The notes beneath the pieces are model-generated. The model was given only the letters and a program-made list of their open reading frames with translations, was not told the DNA's origin and searched no databases. A stretch of DNA of 64,000 nt from Bacteroidaceae bacterium. Its GTDB lineage: Bacteria > Bacteroidota > Bacteroidia > Bacteroidales > Bacteroidaceae. Positions 62,174 through 64,000 of this stretch are shown piece by piece; position 1 is the stretch's first letter; each line of letters opens with the position of its first letter. The position numbers and the translations under genes were made by a program. The stretch covers positions 572,224 through 636,223 of the forward strand of contig CABIVS010000004.1 of assembly GCA_902362375.1 (NCBI GenBank). The letters run 5' to 3'.

Positions 62174-63256
62174 TTACCGGGGAATCTTAACCATTTCAAC
62201 CGGCTGCTCCTGTATCTTATCCAACGGGTGTGACTGATATCTTACCTTTGAGAAATCAATAGCCTTTAAATCGATGCAACGTATCGAATTGTTATAGGCC
62301 GTTTCATAATAAATCTTCCGGTTCGTCAGGTCGATAGCCGAGGTCCATTGCGTAGCACTTGGAATATCAGGAATATCCCCCTGCGAATGTTCTATACCGA
62401 TAGGAACATCAAAATTGTTAAGCAAGTGGAAACATTGTTGCACGGTATCAAAGCCTGTAGCACGTTGAGGAGCTGTCCCCCGATAAAAGGCAGCACGTAC
62501 AAACCGAGAAGGAGGCGTGGCATCGCCCGGAATGCCGAGAAAACCGGAGTTACCACCAGTCGGCTGCAACGTAATACCGCTCAATTTTTGCACGGAAGCG
62601 TCACCCGGATGAAGATTGACGTAGTTGTTCAAATTAGTAAGTTGCCATTCAAAGCCGGGGGCATTCGTCAATACCCCTACTTCATTCTCATAAAAATGCG
62701 GCACACCACCTACAATTTCCAACACAACCTGACGTCCCGACGGTTCACCGATACGCCAGTGTACTACCGCTGTCTTTTCCAGCCCTACGACACGTACAGA
62801 AGAAAGGGCTGCCTTCACCTCGTCAATAGTGGAAAACTGCGACAACAGCCACCCCGCCACTTGAAGGTCTGCCAGTGTCCGCTGGTTCTGTGCAGCATCA
62901 TACGTCTCATAACCACCATAGTGAGGAAAGAAAAATAGTCCGGCTGAAAGTCCTGCCTCATTGATTCCTTCGGCAATAAACTCTTTTTGCACAACAGCCA
63001 GACCGACCACCCCATATTTTGCCGTAAACGTCAGTCCATTGACACCTGTAGGAGTGAATGACGTGAGCTGTTGGCCACGTGGAATAATCACATATTCGCT
63101 TTGCAACACACCGCGCGCCCATTCAATCGTACGGGCTTGCACATAACTGCCGTCACGGGATGTCAGCGAGATTCCCGTACAAGCTACAGCCTGAAAAGTG
63201 CTGCCACATACGGCGGCAGCAATCCCTAACAATAAGTTCTTTGTCATCTTCATCAT
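62174..63256 (-). CDS. Choloylglycine hydrolase family protein (bile-salt hydrolase-like)
   Basis: 360-residue Ntn-hydrolase of the linear amide C-N hydrolase family, cleaving the amide bond of conjugated bile salts or similar substrates. The signal peptide (LLLGIAAAVCGSTFQAVA) is cut to expose the nucleophile Cys26 of CTGISLTSRDGSYVQARTIE. Conserved family segments are LTFTAKYGVVGLAV, EGINEAGLSAGLFFFP, VLTNAPGFEWQLTNLNNYV and FYRGTAPQRATGFDTVQQCF. Secreted Gram-negative forms of this type act in the periplasm or outside. Bile acid specificity versus penicillin V acylase activity cannot be told from sequence. The stop is TAA. Confidence 0.9.
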   Translation of the reverse strand: MMKMTKNLLLGIAAAVCGSTFQAVACTGISLTSRDGSYVQARTIEWARGVLQSEYVIIPRGQQLTSFTPTGVNGLTFTAKYGVVGLAVVQKEFIAEGINEAGLSAGLFFFPHYGGYETYDAAQNQRTLADLQVAGWLLSQFSTIDEVKAALSSVRVVGLEKTAVVHWRIGEPSGRQVVLEIVGGVPHFYENEVGVLTNAPGFEWQLTNLNNYVNLHPGDASVQKLSGITLQPTGGNSGFLGIPGDATPPSRFVRAAFYRGTAPQRATGFDTVQQCFHLLNNFDVPIGIEHSQGDIPDIPSATQWTSAIDLTNRKIYYETAYNNSIRCIDLKAIDFSKVRYQSHPLDKIQEQPVEMVKIPR

Positions 63257-63259
63257 TAT

Positions 63260-63451
63260 TTATATATTTATCGCTAAAAACTCAATACTGTATAAAGACA
63301 ACAAAATATGGGTTATTTTAGTTTGCAGATAAATGCGGCATATTGAAACGTTTTTGATCGCCATACTCTGGATGGTGTACCAACGTTCGGTTTTAGGATT
63401 ATAGTCTTCCCAAAGATGAACACCCGTGAGTTTACGGTCGGCATCGAGCAA
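63260..63451 (-). CDS. Short unassigned frame between the SMR and hydrolase genes
   Basis: 63 codons: MLDADRKLTGVHLWEDYNPK then TERWYTIQSMAIKNVSICRI and a less protein-like tail. The first two thirds look like a real protein, but no family is recognised and it may be the remnant of a longer gene. Confidence 0.25.
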   Translation of the reverse strand: MLDADRKLTGVHLWEDYNPKTERWYTIQSMAIKNVSICRIYLQTKITHILLSLYSIEFLAINI

Positions 63452-63465
63452 TTGCGGTTTCGGGA

Positions 63466-63786
63466 CTACATCAGTTTCAATCCTATGATTGAAAGAATCA
63501 AAGTCGTCATAAAAAACAAACGCCCCAAAGTGACCGGTTCATGGAAAAACAGAATACCGACCAATACGGTTCCCACTGCCCCTATTCCCGTCCAAACAGG
63601 ATATGCAGTGCCGATGGGTAATGTTTGCGCAGCCTTTGCCAACAGGTACATACTTAAGGTTACAGAGATTACAAACCCCGCTCCCCATAAATAAAAGTCA
63701 GCACCCGTTGCTCCTTTTATCTTACCCAGACAAAAAGTGAAGCCGACTTCAAAGAGTCCGGCAATAATCAATATTATCCAATTCAT
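63466..63786 (-). CDS. SMR transporter, Gdx/SugE type (guanidinium exporter-like)
   Basis: 106 residues, four transmembrane helices, the normal size of small multidrug resistance proteins. The essential Glu13 lies in WIILIIAGLFEVGFTFCLGK, and LPIGTAYPVWTGIGAVGTVL is the subtype motif of guanidinium exporters (Gdx, formerly SugE), not of the EmrE/Qac drug pumps. A dual-topology dimer in the inner membrane exporting guanidinium is the expected role. No guanidine riboswitch could be identified upstream. The stop is TAG. Confidence 0.88.
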   Translation of the reverse strand: MNWIILIIAGLFEVGFTFCLGKIKGATGADFYLWGAGFVISVTLSMYLLAKAAQTLPIGTAYPVWTGIGAVGTVLVGILFFHEPVTLGRLFFMTTLILSIIGLKLM

Positions 63787-64000
63787 ATCTTTCTATTTTA
63801 AAATCAGACTGCAAAATTAGGCAGACAGCTGGAGCTTTCACTTTACATTTGATAAGAAATGACTGCATAAGAGTATGAACAATTCCTCTTTCCTAATCTA
63901 ACTTTTTGTATTTTTGCAGAAAATGGTGCGACAAGAAGTCGTACAAGTAATTGTTCAGCATAATGTCTGAACCTGTTGTTCCGTCAACAGTAGCCTAAAG
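63787..64000 (+). other. Intergenic right end with a Bacteroides -7 box
   Basis: A TATTTTTG box at 63909-63916 on the plus strand implies a rightward gene whose body begins near or beyond the window edge. The only frames after it are 15 and 11 codons and are not called. Confidence 0.4.

Overview
The window looks like a gut Bacteroides chromosome. Two SusC/SusD outer-membrane glycan importers, glycoside hydrolase lipoproteins, a secreted choloylglycine-type (bile-salt) hydrolase, VirE/BT4734-type and HU proteins, and Bacteroides promoters (TTTG ~20 nt TAnnTTTG) all point there. No 16S rRNA or complete tRNA is present, so the species is not fixed.

Layout. (1) 0-14.1 kb: a carbohydrate-utilisation locus. 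A leftward operon runs lipoprotein, DUF5722-type hydrolase, SusC, SusD (cut by the left edge); a divergent rightward pair is GH2 plus GH127, which suggests arabinofuranose-containing glycan as substrate. (2) 14.7-42.3 kb: a Bacteroides conjugative element. It has a hairpin cluster, a 98-bp tandem array, DUF3408 proteins, an amidoligase pair, a traA-traQ operon, a leftward operon with a cytosine-5 DNA methyltransferase and a KilAC antirepressor, an inserted IS66, a four-gene ABC-3C/NA37 system and two HTH genes. It ends at a 3'-tRNA remnant that looks like an attachment site. No relaxase, coupling protein or integrase is visible. (3) 42.4-45.8 kb: a transposase remnant, an AAA ATPase with a nuclease-like tail, and two XRE repressors with shared palindromic operator-like sites. 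(4) 46-51 kb: an orphan SusC/SusD pair. (5) 51-57 kb: a very large DUF4062-NACHT-TPR (STAND) protein and a small partner. (6) 57-58.5 kb: two O6-alkylguanine repair proteins. (7) 58.7-62.1 kb: a VirE-type ATPase and an HU-like protein bracketed by ~90-bp inverted repeats. (8) 62-64 kb: choloylglycine hydrolase and a guanidinium-exporter-like SMR protein.

Main finding. The core genes of the conjugative element are interrupted by in-frame TGA codons exactly where tryptophan is expected: TraE (1), TraG (3, one in the Walker B region), TraK (1), TraM (1), the methyltransferase (4) and both HTH proteins (1 each), 12 in all. No core gene is interrupted by TAA or TAG. Of 26 core genes, 21 end in TAA, 4 in TAG and only 1 in TGA, whereas IS66 and ABC-3C cargo genes inside the same element end in TGA in 5 of 7 cases. 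Ten of the 12 internal TGAs are followed by A. Just upstream of traE lie four tandem micro-ORFs (M-x-x-[YF]-[YF]-D-S-G-TGA), all with TGA at the same codon and followed by T. The simplest reading is that the element is decoded with UGA as tryptophan, by readthrough or by a suppressor tRNA outside the window, and that the micro-ORF array may sense or gate that decoding. No suppressor tRNA was found here. Without this reading most of the conjugation machine would be annotated as broken.
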